This document shows positions 46,466 through 56,558 of a stretch of DNA of 64,000 nucleotides, in pieces. The notes under the pieces were generated by a model. That model worked only from the letters and a program-made list of their open reading frames with translations. It was not told the origin of the DNA and did no database searches. Source of the DNA: Brassica napus (Eukaryota > Streptophyta > Magnoliopsida > Brassicales > Brassicaceae); assembly GCF_020379485.1 (NCBI RefSeq), contig NC_063450.1, positions 26,574,137 through 26,638,136 on the forward strand, read 5' to 3'. A program made the translations under genes and the position numbers. The first letter of the stretch is position 1. The number at the start of each line of letters is the position of its first letter.

Positions 46466-47557
46466 CTAAAAGTTGGGCTCTTTTTTGTACCAGCTACCAT
46501 TGTTGTTGATGAAACACAGCTCTTCCTGACCTTCCAAACCCTCAACCTCATGGACAACAGGTGGATCTTCTTGCTTGGAGTTACCAACAAACTTTAGCCG
46601 CTCTTGGGTGGCTTTTTCAGCAATGAGTAGGTCGATCTTGTCTTCCAAAGCTTTGATCTCTTTCCTCATCTTCTTATCATCACCCCTACTGCCTCTGTCG
46701 TGATCTGCACTGTAGACTGCATCACTCTTCACCATGTTGTCAACCAGCTCTTCTGCATCATCTTCAGTTCTTCCCAAGAAGAACCCATTGCTAGATGTAT
46801 CCAATATGGCTCTGTACTTAGGAAGGACACCTTTGTAGAAGGTACAGAGCAAGCTCTCCTTAGAGAAACCATGATGTGGGCATTTGGTTTGATAGCCTTT
46901 GAATCTCTCCCAGGCTTCACTGAATCCTTCCAAGTTCTTCTGTTGGAAACTGGAGATCTCATTTCTCAGCTTAGCAGTTCTTGAGGATGAGAAGAATTTC
47001 TCCAAGAATGCTCTCTTGCACTCATCCCAAGTGGGGATTGAGTCGCTTGGTAGAGACTTCTCCCACTGTCGTGCCTTATCCCCCAGAGAGAAAGGGAATA
47101 GCTTGAGCTTTAAGGCATCTTCGGACACACCATTGGTTTTTGACAACCCAAAGTAGCTGTCGAACTTGTCCAAGTGATCGAATGGGTCCTCTAAAGCCAA
47201 GCCATGATATTTTTTGTTCTCAATCACGTTGAGGAGTCCTGACTTGACCTCAAAGTTGTTGGCTGCCAGAGCCGGTGCTCGGATTCCCAGTCTATGACCA
47301 TGAATGTTGGGCCGGTCATAAGTACCAATGGGTCGAGCTGCCCGCGGTTTGTGTTCTGCCCCTTGCGGTTGATCTGCCATATCAATATCCAATCTCTGCA
47401 AGTGGGCTTGTTGTTCTTCTTCTCTTCTAGCTCTAGCACACTCCCTCTCGAAAGCTCTGATGTCTGCTACTATTGGAACTAGGTTTGATGGACCCCTGCA
47501 CCTCAAGTTCATACACCTGAAAGTGAAAGGCAGGTGAAGAAGAAGAATCAGTAACAA
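46466..47557 (-). CDS. Athila gag, array unit 11
   Basis: Unit interval 46422-48194. Protein identical to unit 3; the leader has a private G-to-C at about 47937. Confidence 0.82.
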   Translation of the reverse strand: MLLILLLHLPFTFRCMNLRCRGPSNLVPIVADIRAFERECARARREEEQQAHLQRLDIDMADQPQGAEHKPRAARPIGTYDRPNIHGHRLGIRAPALAANNFEVKSGLLNVIENKKYHGLALEDPFDHLDKFDSYFGLSKTNGVSEDALKLKLFPFSLGDKARQWEKSLPSDSIPTWDECKRAFLEKFFSSSRTAKLRNEISSFQQKNLEGFSEAWERFKGYQTKCPHHGFSKESLLCTFYKGVLPKYRAILDTSSNGFFLGRTEDDAEELVDNMVKSDAVYSADHDRGSRGDDKKMRKEIKALEDKIDLLIAEKATQERLKFVGNSKQEDPPVVHEVEGLEGQEELCFINNNGSWYKKEPNF

Positions 47558-48238
47558 AACAAAATTAAAATGACTTAGTGATATCTTGTGAATTTACATG
47601 TTTTTAACTTCTTATTCTTGCATGGTTTGGTCATTTAGAGCATCATTTAGGCACATTTAGGTTGCATATCATTGCATTTGTACATATCAGGTGTTGGAGA
47701 GCACCATGGATGAGTTAGAGGACCATTGGAGGGATTTTGAGTCCAAAGAGTGAAAGATGAACACGCATGAAGGCCTTAAAGATCTCTTCTGAAGCTCAAA
47801 TTTGTGTAGACACTGGATACTGAGTTAGCTTTCCAATAGAAGTGGTTTCAAGTCATTTGGAGCTGTATTGGATAAGTTATGATCGATTTACTATAGGTGT
47901 ATCAACCCTTGCCGGGGACCACTGGAAAGTTAATGGCATGTCCCAACTTGCCACTTTCTTCTACCTTTCCTTTGCACGAGTTTTCCTACTTTTCTGTATA
48001 ATATCTGCTTTCTTTTTATTAAAGGAGTGTCCAAGAAACATCATTATCCAACTTTAGTAATAATTTAACTTGTCAAAACTGTCTCTCTTTGAAATATCAT
48101 TGTTCTTATTGTTCTTGAACTGTTCTTCATTGTTCATCATCTGTTCTTGAGTTTTAATTTCGTTTTGCTTGTTTAATCCTTGTTTATCTTTATTCTCTGT
48201 TGGTTGTTGGGATAGGATTTATGTTGGTAGTTGTTGTA

Positions 48239-49330
48239 CTAAAAGTTGGGCTCTTTTTTGTACCAGCTACCATTGTTGTTGATGAAACACAGCTCTTCCT
48301 GACCTTCCAAACCCTCAACCTCATGGACAACAGGTGGATCTTCTTGCTTGGAGTTACCAACAAACTTTAGCCGCTCTTGGGTGGCTTTTTCAGCAATGAG
48401 TAGGTCGATCTTGTCTTCCAAAGCTTTGATCTCTTTCCTCATCTTCTTATCATCACCCCTACTGCCTCTGTCGTGATCTGCACTGTAGACTGCATCACTC
48501 TTCACCATGTTGTCAACCAGCTCTTCTGCATCATCTTCAGTTCTTCCCAAGAAGAACCCATTGCTAGATGTATCCAATATGGCTCTGTACTTAGGAAGGA
48601 CACCTTTGTAGAAGGTACAGAGCAAGCTCTCCTTAGAGAAACCATGATGTGGGCATTTGGTTTGATAGCCTTTGAATCTCTCCCAGGCTTCACTGAATCC
48701 TTCCAAGTTCTTCTGTTGGAAACTGGAGATCTCATTTCTCAGCTTAGCAGTTCTTGAGGATGAGAAGAATTTCTCCAAGAATGCTCTCTTGCACTCATCC
48801 CAAGTGGGGATTGAGTCGCTTGGTAGAGACTTCTCCCACTGTCGTGCCTTATCCCCCAGAGAGAAAGGGAATAGCTTGAGCTTTAAGGCATCTTCGGACA
48901 CACCATTGGTTTTTGACAACCCAAAGTAGCTGTCGAACTTGTCCAAGTGATCGAATGGGTCCTCTAAAGCCAAGCCATGATATTTTTTGTTCTCAATCAC
49001 GTTGAGGAGTCCTGACTTGACCTCAAAGTTGTTGGCTGCCAGAGCCGGTGCTCGGATTCCCAGTCTATGACCATGAATGTTGGGCCGGTCATAAGTACCA
49101 ATGGGTCGAGCTGCCCGCGGTTTGTGTTCTGCCCCTTGCGGTTGATCTGCCATATCAATATCCAATCTCTGCAAGTGGGCTTGTTGTTCTTCTTCTCTTC
49201 TAGCTCTAGCACACTCCCTCTCGAAAGCTCTGATGTCTGCTACTATTGGAACTAGGTTTGATGGACCCCTGCACCTCAAGTTCATACACCTGAAAGTGAA
49301 AGGCAGGTGAAGAAGAAGAATCAGTAACAA
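48239..49330 (-). CDS. Athila gag, array unit 12
   Basis: Unit interval 48195 to about 49966. Protein identical to unit 3. A one-T loss in its leader near 49787 marks where the indel-rich zone begins. Confidence 0.82.
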   Translation of the reverse strand: MLLILLLHLPFTFRCMNLRCRGPSNLVPIVADIRAFERECARARREEEQQAHLQRLDIDMADQPQGAEHKPRAARPIGTYDRPNIHGHRLGIRAPALAANNFEVKSGLLNVIENKKYHGLALEDPFDHLDKFDSYFGLSKTNGVSEDALKLKLFPFSLGDKARQWEKSLPSDSIPTWDECKRAFLEKFFSSSRTAKLRNEISSFQQKNLEGFSEAWERFKGYQTKCPHHGFSKESLLCTFYKGVLPKYRAILDTSSNGFFLGRTEDDAEELVDNMVKSDAVYSADHDRGSRGDDKKMRKEIKALEDKIDLLIAEKATQERLKFVGNSKQEDPPVVHEVEGLEGQEELCFINNNGSWYKKEPNF

Positions 49331-49989
49331 AACAAAATTAAAATGACTTAGTGATATCTTGTGAATTTACATGTTTTTAACTTCTTATTCTTGCATGGTT
49401 TGGTCATTTAGAGCATCATTTAGGCACATTTAGGTTGCATATCATTGCATTTGTACATATCAGGTGTTGGAGAGCACCATGGATGAGTTAGAGGACCATT
49501 GGAGGGATTTTGAGTCCAAAGAGTGAAAGATGAACACGCATGAAGGCCTTAAAGATCTCTTCTGAAGCTCAAATTTGTGTAGACACTGGATACTGAGTTA
49601 GCTTTCCAATAGAAGTGGTTTCAAGTCATTTGGAGCTGTATTGGATAAGTTATGATCGATTTACTATAGGTGTATCAACCCTTGCCGGGGACCACTGGAA
49701 AGTTAATGGGATGTCCCAACTTGCCACTTTCTTCTACCTTTCCTTTGCACGAGTTTTCCTACTTTTCTGTATAATATCTGCTTTCTTTTATTAAAGGAGT
49801 GTCCAAGAAACATCATTATCCAACTTTAGTAATAATTTAACTTGTCAAAACTGTCTCTCTTTGAAATATCATTGTTCTTATTGTTCTTGAACTGTTCTTC
49901 ATTGTTCATCATCTGTTCTTGAGTTTTAATTTCGTTTTGCTTGTTTAATCCTTGTTTATCTTTATTCTCTGTGGTTGTTGGGATAGGAT

Positions 49990-51096
49990 TTATGTTGGTA
50001 GTTGTTGTACTAAAAGTGGGCTCTTTTTGTACCAGCTACCATTGTTGTTGATGAAACACAGCTCTTCCTGACCTTCCAAACCCTCAACCTCATGGACAAC
50101 AGGTGGATCTTCTTGCTTGGAGTTACCAACAAACTTTAGCCGCTCTTGGGTGGCTTTTTCAGCAATGAGTAGGTCGATCTTGTCTTCCAAAGCTTTGATC
50201 TCTTTCCTCATCTTCTTATCATCACCCCTACTGCCTCTGTCGTGATCTGCACTGTAGACTGCATCACTCTTCACCATGTTGTCAACCAGCTCTTCTGCAT
50301 CATCTTCAGTTCTTCCCAAGAAGAACCCATTGCTAGATGTATCCAATATGGCTCTGTACTTAGGAAGGACACCTTTGTAGAAGGTACAGAGCAAGCTCTC
50401 CTTAGAGAAACCATGATGTGGGCATTTGGTTTGATAGCCTTTGAATCTCTCCCAGGCTTCACTGAATCCTTCCAAGTTCTTCTGTTGGAAACTGGAGATC
50501 TCATTTCTCAGCTTAGCAGTTCTTGAGGATGAGAAGAATTTCTCCAAGAATGCTCTCTTGCACTCATCCCAAGTGGGGATTGAGTCGCTTGTAGAGACTT
50601 CTCCCACTGTCGTGCCTTATCCCCCAGAGAGAAAGGGAATAGCTTGAGCTTTAAGGCATCTTCGGACACACCATTGGTTTTGACAACCCAAAGTAGCTGT
50701 CGAACTTGTCCAAGTGATCGAATGGGTCCTCTAAAGCCAAGCCATGATATTTTTGTTCTCAATCACGTTGAGGAGTCGTGACTTGACCTCAAAGTTGTTG
50801 GCTGCCAGAGCCGGTGCTCGGATTCCCAGTCTATGACCATGAATGTTGGGCTGGTCATAAGTACCAATGGGTCGAGCTGCCCGCGGTTTGTGTTCTGCCC
50901 CTTGCGGTTGATCTGCCATATCAATATCCAATCTCTGCAAGTGGGCTTGTTGTTCTTCTTCTCTTCTAGCTCTAGCACACTCCCTCTCGAAAGCTCTGAT
51001 GTCTGCTACTATTGGAACTAGGTTTGATGGACCCCTGCACCTCAAGTTCATACACCTGAAAGTGAAAGGCAGGTGAAGAAGAAGAATCAGTAACAA
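49990..51096 (-). pseudogene. Athila gag, array unit 13, broken by single-base indels
   Basis: The copy next to the 5' LTR. The gag is broken into three frames (51096-50731, 50762-50508, 50607-49990). Losses of one base occur in short runs near 50017, 50028, 50591, 50681 and 50752; substitutions are at about 50778 and 50851. The protein pieces otherwise match units 3-12. In a working element this would be the first gag after the primer site. The indels may be real decay or uncorrected read error. Confidence 0.85.
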
Positions 51097-51679
51097 AACA
51101 AAATTAAAATGACTTAGTGATATCTTGTGAATTTACATGTTTTAACTTCTTATTCTTGCATGGTTTGGTCATTTAGAGCATCATTTAGGCACATTTAGGT
51201 TGCATATCATTGCATTTGTACATATCAGGTGTGTGGAGAGCACCATGGATGAGTTAGAGGACCATTGGAGGGATTTTGAGTCCAAAGAGTGAAAGATGAA
51301 CACGCATGAAGCCTTAAAGATCTCTTCTGAAGCTCAAATTTGTTGTAGACACTGGATACTGAGTTAGCTTTCCAATAGAAGTGGTTTCAAGTCATTTGGA
51401 GCTGTATTGGAAAGTTATGATCGATTTACTATAGGTATCAACCCTTGCCGGGGACCACTGGAAAGTTAACTGTTGTCCCAATTGCCACTTTCTTCTACCT
51501 TTCTTTGCACGAGTTTTCCTACTTTCTGTATAATATCTGCTTAGCTTTAGAAAGGAGTTCCAAGAAACATCATTATCCAACTTTAGTAATACTTTAACTT
51601 GTCAAAACTGTCTCTCTTTGAAATATCATTATTCTCACTTGTTCTTGAACTGTTCTTCATTGTTCAAATCTACTCAGAA

Positions 51680-51696
51680 TTTGGCAACGGCGCCAA
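51680..51696 (-). other. Primer binding site of the Athila element, tRNA-Asp type
   Basis: On the minus strand: TTGGCGCCGTTGCC, two bases after the 5' LTR. Characteristic of Athila. Confidence 0.85.
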
Positions 51697-51698
51697 TT

Positions 51699-53168
51699 TG
51701 ATTTAGGAGTTTTCAAGCTCCTAAGACATGTTTAGTATAAATGATTGTCGAACCAATTCTAAGAGATTTCAAAGCAATGAGAATGCAAGTACTCACTTAA
51801 TCTAAGTGCAACCGATAATGAGGTTTCTAAACTAATGATTACTGATAAATGAAATGACTTTCTTTACTAAGGGAAAAGAGAACTCATGGGCATAGGGATT
51901 AGACCTTGGGTGATCAAGTTTCGAACTAAGGATGGCAAACGATCAATCAAACTATCAACCTTAAGCTTAGACACAATCTTAAACAAACTCTATGTCTAGA
52001 TGAATGTTCATTTACTAACATATCTCAAACATCAAATGTCTTTGGTTGAATAATGTGAAAGCAGTCATTACTAACAAGTCTATTAGCTATCTTAGCATCT
52101 TTTACAACAAATGTCTTTGGCAAAGTATACTAAAAGTCTAGGAGAGTTGTCTCAGGCAATTCATCGAACACCTTTCGGGTGGGAAATGCCTATCGATCAA
52201 CTTTTGAGTGGCCAACTCAGAAGATGCATTATGAATACTCTACTAGCAAGGAACAAGAATGATCTACACTAAAACATCCTAGAACTAACCTAATCACCCT
52301 TAATCCCCCTAACCGATGAATTCAAAAAGTGATTACTCACTAATCTCCATTATTCCTCTTAAACCCATATTGGATTTCAGATTAATCATGTAGAGAAATA
52401 GATAAGAAATCAACAAGAACACAAGATGAAAGCAATGAAATCTGAATCAAAAGAAGTTTTACTAGTTGTTCTCCAGAAAAGAGATAATCCGCCTCTGGTG
52501 GCTACCAAAGGTACTTAAAACATAGGTTTTTGAAAAGTAAAAACGTGCATAATGAAATGACCAAAAGGCCCTTAGAAAAACATGAGTTCGACAGGCAAAT
52601 AGACGCGGAGCGACCTCGGCATGTTGCTCCGACAAGTCACTCCGGCCTTCGGGAGCGACCTCAGTGGGTCGCTCTGAAAGGTCGCTCCGGGCTTCGTTTT
52701 GTGCCGTCTCACCATGGAAATGCGAGCGACCTTGGAGCGTCGCTCTGGCAAGTCGCTCTGGGAGGGGTATCTCGCGATAGAAACGCGAGCGACCTCTCCA
52801 TGTATCTCTGGCCAGGTCGCTCAGGGAGGGGTGTCTCGCGAACCAAACGCGAGCGACCTCTCTATGTCGCTCTGGCCAGGTCGCTCCGGGGTGTGTGTCA
52901 TAGCGACTTCATGTAGTCGCTCCGGGAAGTCGCTCCGGGAAGTCGCTACGGGAAGTCGCTCCGGGCAGTGCTCGTCCAAAGATCACTCTAATCACCTCCC
53001 TTTAGCTCCAAATGTACCCAAATGTCTTCAGGAACTCCATGTGGTACTCCAATACCTAATAGAGAAATATGTATGCAAAATGCAACCTAGATATGGCTAA
53101 ATCCTAATCTATATGATGAAAATGCACATGAATAAATGGATAAAACAATGTGAATATGGAAGATATCA
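51699..53168 (-). repeat. 5' LTR of the Athila element
   Basis: 1,470 bp. GTCGCTC-rich repeat zone at about 52600-52970, ending in four copies of a 13 bp unit (AGTCGCTCCGGGA-like, 52914-52966) where the 3' LTR has two. Transcription of gag and the array would start from this LTR, toward lower coordinates. Confidence 0.9.
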
Positions 53169-54192
53169 CACTACGAACTGCAAAGTTCCCGGCGCAAGGC
53201 TACCCGCAAAACTCCTCGCTGGCGACCTCTCGAAGGTCACTAGCATAAAAGACCTCATCCTGGATTCCGACCGCCCTCCCAGGACTGATAAAGAGTCTCC
53301 CGAGAGGGACGCACGCGCAAACCAGTCTGGCGAGAAACGCGGAAGATGGCAGGATGACCATGGAGACAATAGTACCCGCCGGAGGATAAACATGATCATC
53401 GGAGAATAGCAATTCTACCGCGACTCTGTTTAATCCATCAAGGCCTACGGAAGAAAGGCGGAAACAAGTTTCAACTGGACGACTCGGTCCCCGACCGACA
53501 ACGCTCCAAACGATACGATTGTTTTCGAGGAGGAGGAAACCGTCGGACTCGATAAACCTCACTACGACCCACTAGTCATCGACTTGGTGATTCGAGACCT
53601 CGAAGTGGGAAGAATCCTCATCGACACAGGCAGCACGGTCAACGTCATTTTCCGCGACACTCTCCGGAGAATGAACATCGAACTCGGGGAATTAGTCCCG
53701 GAACCAAAACCCCTGACTGGTTTTTCGGGCACAACATCAATGATCCTCGGATCGATCAAACTTCCGGTCATGGCAAGGGAAGTCACGAAAATCGTTGACT
53801 TCGCCATAGTCGATAACCCGGCCATTTATAATGTTATCATGGGAACCCCATGGATCAACGCAATGAAGGCGGTACCGTCGACTTACCACCTAAGCATCAA
53901 GTTCCCAACACCAAACGGAACAGCAGTAATCTAGGGATGCCAGAAACAATCTAGGCTCTTCTTTTTGGCCGAGCATAAGCTACGACAAACTCGGAACACC
54001 CCTGCGATTAGCCCGAGGCGAGTCAAGAAAACTCAGAGTACTCCCGAAGGTTCCACAAAGAGCGATTCAGAATCACTCGCCCAGGCAATGGCTCCAGACA
54101 GCGACGCGATCCCGGAGTCCATCGCCCTACCAACGGAAAACCCGACTCACGAAACACCCGCAACAACAAAGCAGAACTACGAGATGGCTTGA
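53169..54192 (+). pseudogene. Tat gag end and protease
   Basis: After the right-hand TSD the Tat frame resumes: the last Cys of the knuckle (TTNCK), then [23 protein letters not shown] at 53407-53409 and a stop near 53431 break the frame. The protease domain is at about 53570-53890 with the active-site [10 protein letters not shown] near 53622 and [13 protein letters not shown] near its end. TAG 53932-53934 stands where Trp is expected, and the linker runs to TGA 54190-54192. The cleavage residues are kept. The RT that should follow is missing and 3' sequence starts almost at once. Confidence 0.85.
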
Positions 54193-55404
54193 TCCTCGAA
54201 AGAGGTACGTAGGCAGCTTTTCCTATTGACAAGTTCAGCTATCCCCCTCTCCAAAAAGGGGGGGGGGGGTGGGTATGTATACTTGTATACTCCCACAAAG
54301 TTCGGAATATCCACACATGTACTCGATATTTTCGAAACTTTTCCAATAAAACTCACTTTATTTCGGTCTCCCGAATCACTTGCAATAAGCCACAACAATC
54401 GGAGATTAACCTGAGAAACACCCAAGACAAGGGTCTCCAAACACGCATACCTTTCAAGCAGTCCTTGGATGGGAACTAACTAAAACAACAATCACTGCGT
54501 ATCAATGGTCAAGCAAGACCAAATACATCTTCTCTAAAAACGAAGATCGTAACTTTCTCACTACAAAGGATATACCTTTCGGAAAAAGCGAGACGTCGTA
54601 AATATTTTCGAGAGATATTATCCAAACACACGGTCCATCCGCGACTCTAAAAAAACAAATCGCCCATCGATTGGCCCTGACGGACAAACCCAAAACGTTC
54701 TAAAAAAAGAACTCGTAGTCTAACCTTTCGTAAAAGTAAAGGTTCTCTTACATCCGACGAGGATACCATAGCGCGCTATACAAGAAATCCAAAATTTTGG
54801 TCAGCACTCCAGACGGTCTCTGGAGAGTGCTCGGTTCGTTCCATACAATTCATATAAGCCGGCGCCAAGTCGGACTTTAAATCGAAAAGAACCAGGTGGA
54901 AATCGCCCACAGGCAAAATGAGAGCCGATCAGTCGTCGCACAGCCTTAGAGCCGAAAGTAAACCTAGGTCTTGCCCTAAACCCAGTACTACTGGTCCACT
55001 AACATCTCAAGACATGATACGAGATCTTAAAAACATGTCCCATCGTCTATATCTAATACCCTCAAGAAACTTCGCGAAACTCCAAAACGTTTCCGAACGC
55101 CCTCGTTCAGTAAGAGCAAACGAACAAGACGATAAACTAAGAGTTAAGATACGAAGTGACTACTCGTATTTTTCCCTCACACTTGGCAGAAGTATAAACT
55201 AAAACGCACAGAATGTCAATCATTCATCATATATATAGAAGCCGCAAAAAATGGCTAGGACCCAAAGCCACCAAACGGCCGGTCTCAAACACATAGTTCA
55301 CATAGCCTCGCAAGGCCATAACACACATAAATAAAATACGGCCACACTCGGCCTAGATACATCAAACCTCGAAATAAAACTAAGGGAAATAATCCCAACA
55401 ATCC
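54193..55404 (+). other. Tat 3' region without pol genes
   Basis: A GGTACGTAGGCAGC-type sequence, usual after integrase in Tat elements, follows the protease linker at once, so RT to integrase are deleted at about 54193. A run of ten G lies at 54259-54268. No ORF supported. Confidence 0.6.
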
Positions 55405-55987
55405 TCAAAGCTCAAAGTCGAAGAACCCGGACATGGAGAGCCCGAATGAGCTCGCAGGCTGGTCCACCTCTCCGTCCGCGACTCCGGTACCTTCATCACC
55501 AACACCGGTTCCCGCTTCCGCCGTGTCCTCCAAGACCTCAATGGAATCCCAAAGCTGTCGGACCCTTCCTTCGATCAGAGGAACCAAGGATTCGGCATGG
55601 GCAGACCCGTTCATAAGACCCGACATCTCGGCGACCTCGGCAGGAAAAGAGAAGTCCTCGTTATGCGACTTGTAGAGGGTAGCAACCAAGCCACGGCACT
55701 CGCGAAAATCGCCAACGAATTCTTGAGCATCCTTAAAGCTCTCGAATTCGGTGGCAAACAAAGCAGCCCTCCGCTTCATTTCGGCGAAAATCGCTCTCTT
55801 TCCTCTCCTCTCCGCACGGACAAGGGCCCGAGAATGGAGCTCAGCCTGTCTCCGGCTCTGTTCTTTCGACTTCCTTCTGAAACCGAAAGAGTTCTCTTTC
55901 AGCCTCCTCGGCTTTGAAGTGAGAGATACGCGACTCCCGGAAACTTCCGTCGAGCGCCGCATTGAACACCCTCATCCCCTGCACGAA

Positions 55988-56050
55988 CTTAAGATCGGAA
56001 AAGGAAACAAAAAAAAAAATATAATTTAGATCAAAGTTCAAAGGATAAAC
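55988..56050 (-). other. Intron 2 of the Tat antisense ORF (predicted)
   Basis: Donor GAG|GTTTAT, a run of eleven T before the acceptor, acceptor CTTAAG|TT. The 63 bp length is a multiple of three, so retention would also keep the frame. Confidence 0.5.
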
Positions 56051-56484
56051 CTCGTTGATTAAGCTAGAGCCTTCGGCGACTACTTTCCTCCTCGACTCTT
56101 CGTCCAGCGACTCATGAGTAGTAAAACCGGGAGGGAAGTCGGTAAAAAAGTCGCTGGGAGGGGGAACCTCACTGGTTCCACTCCTTTCCCCTGGGGAGAA
56201 ACTAGGGTTCCATTCTGGTAGCGGAGGGCTTCCCAAGACGTTCTCAGAGGCAACTCCCTTGCCTTTCCAAGACCTGGTTCTCTGCCTCTGAGCAGGCAAG
56301 ACATCAATGACCGGTTCTACGTCATATGGAACGTCAAGAGGCTGAGAGACGGCTCGAGATAGATGGAGCTCCACCGCGCTACGAATCCGTTCAACGGTGA
56401 AGTAATTCCAGAAGAACGGCCTGCCGCGGAGAAGATCTCGCTTGGCAAAAAGATTGGCAGGAGTCGGCGGAAGGATCCTGTTCA

Positions 56485-56558
56485 CTGGAAGATAATAAAA
56501 AAATCATCTTCGTATGTTTTCAAGGTATCAAAACGAAAAACATAGCTATTCGTATTAC
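56485..56558 (-). other. Intron 1 of the Tat antisense ORF (predicted)
   Basis: Donor G|GTAATA, T-rich body, acceptor TTCCAG|TG. Removing it keeps the frame; unspliced reading meets a stop soon after. Confidence 0.65.

Larger units (their letters stand above)
28701..51667 (-). repeat. Thirteen-copy tandem array of Athila leader plus gag
   Basis: Head-to-tail units start (plus coordinates) at 28701, 30465, 32238, 34011, 35784, 37557, 39330, 41103, 42876, 44649, 46422, 48195 and about 49967. Unit 1 is 1,764 bp; units 2-11 are 1,773 bp; unit 12 is about a base shorter; unit 13 is about 1.70 kb and ends differently. Each unit holds a 363-codon gag ORF and roughly 680 bp of leader. Unit 1 lacks a 10 bp CACATTTAGG duplication present in all others. 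Units 3-12 differ at only a few single bases, such as 46290 and 47937. All joints share CTCTGTTGG. Confidence 0.95.
24392..53168 (-). mobile_element. Athila-family LTR retrotransposon with a 13-copy internal array
   Basis: 28.8 kb, minus strand. LTRs at 51699-53168 (5') and 24392-25824 (3'). The TSD is TACTA (24387-24391) and CACTA (53169-53173), one change. Next to the 5' LTR, the complement of 51680-51696 gives the TTGGCGCCGTTGCC tRNA-Asp-type primer site. Next to the 3' LTR, the complement of 25825-25842 gives AAGTTTGGGGGAGT, the Athila polypurine tract. Coding content is gag and protease only. The leader-gag part is repeated thirteen times in tandem, which accounts for the length. Confidence 0.92.

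Noticed and set aside
28701..51667. Tandem cluster of host genes
   Set aside because: The repeated ORF is a retrotransposon gag, and the array is enclosed by matching LTRs, a primer site, a polypurine tract and a TSD.
28701..51667. CRISPR array
   Set aside because: Units are about 1.77 kb, contiguous and without spacers, in a plant genome.
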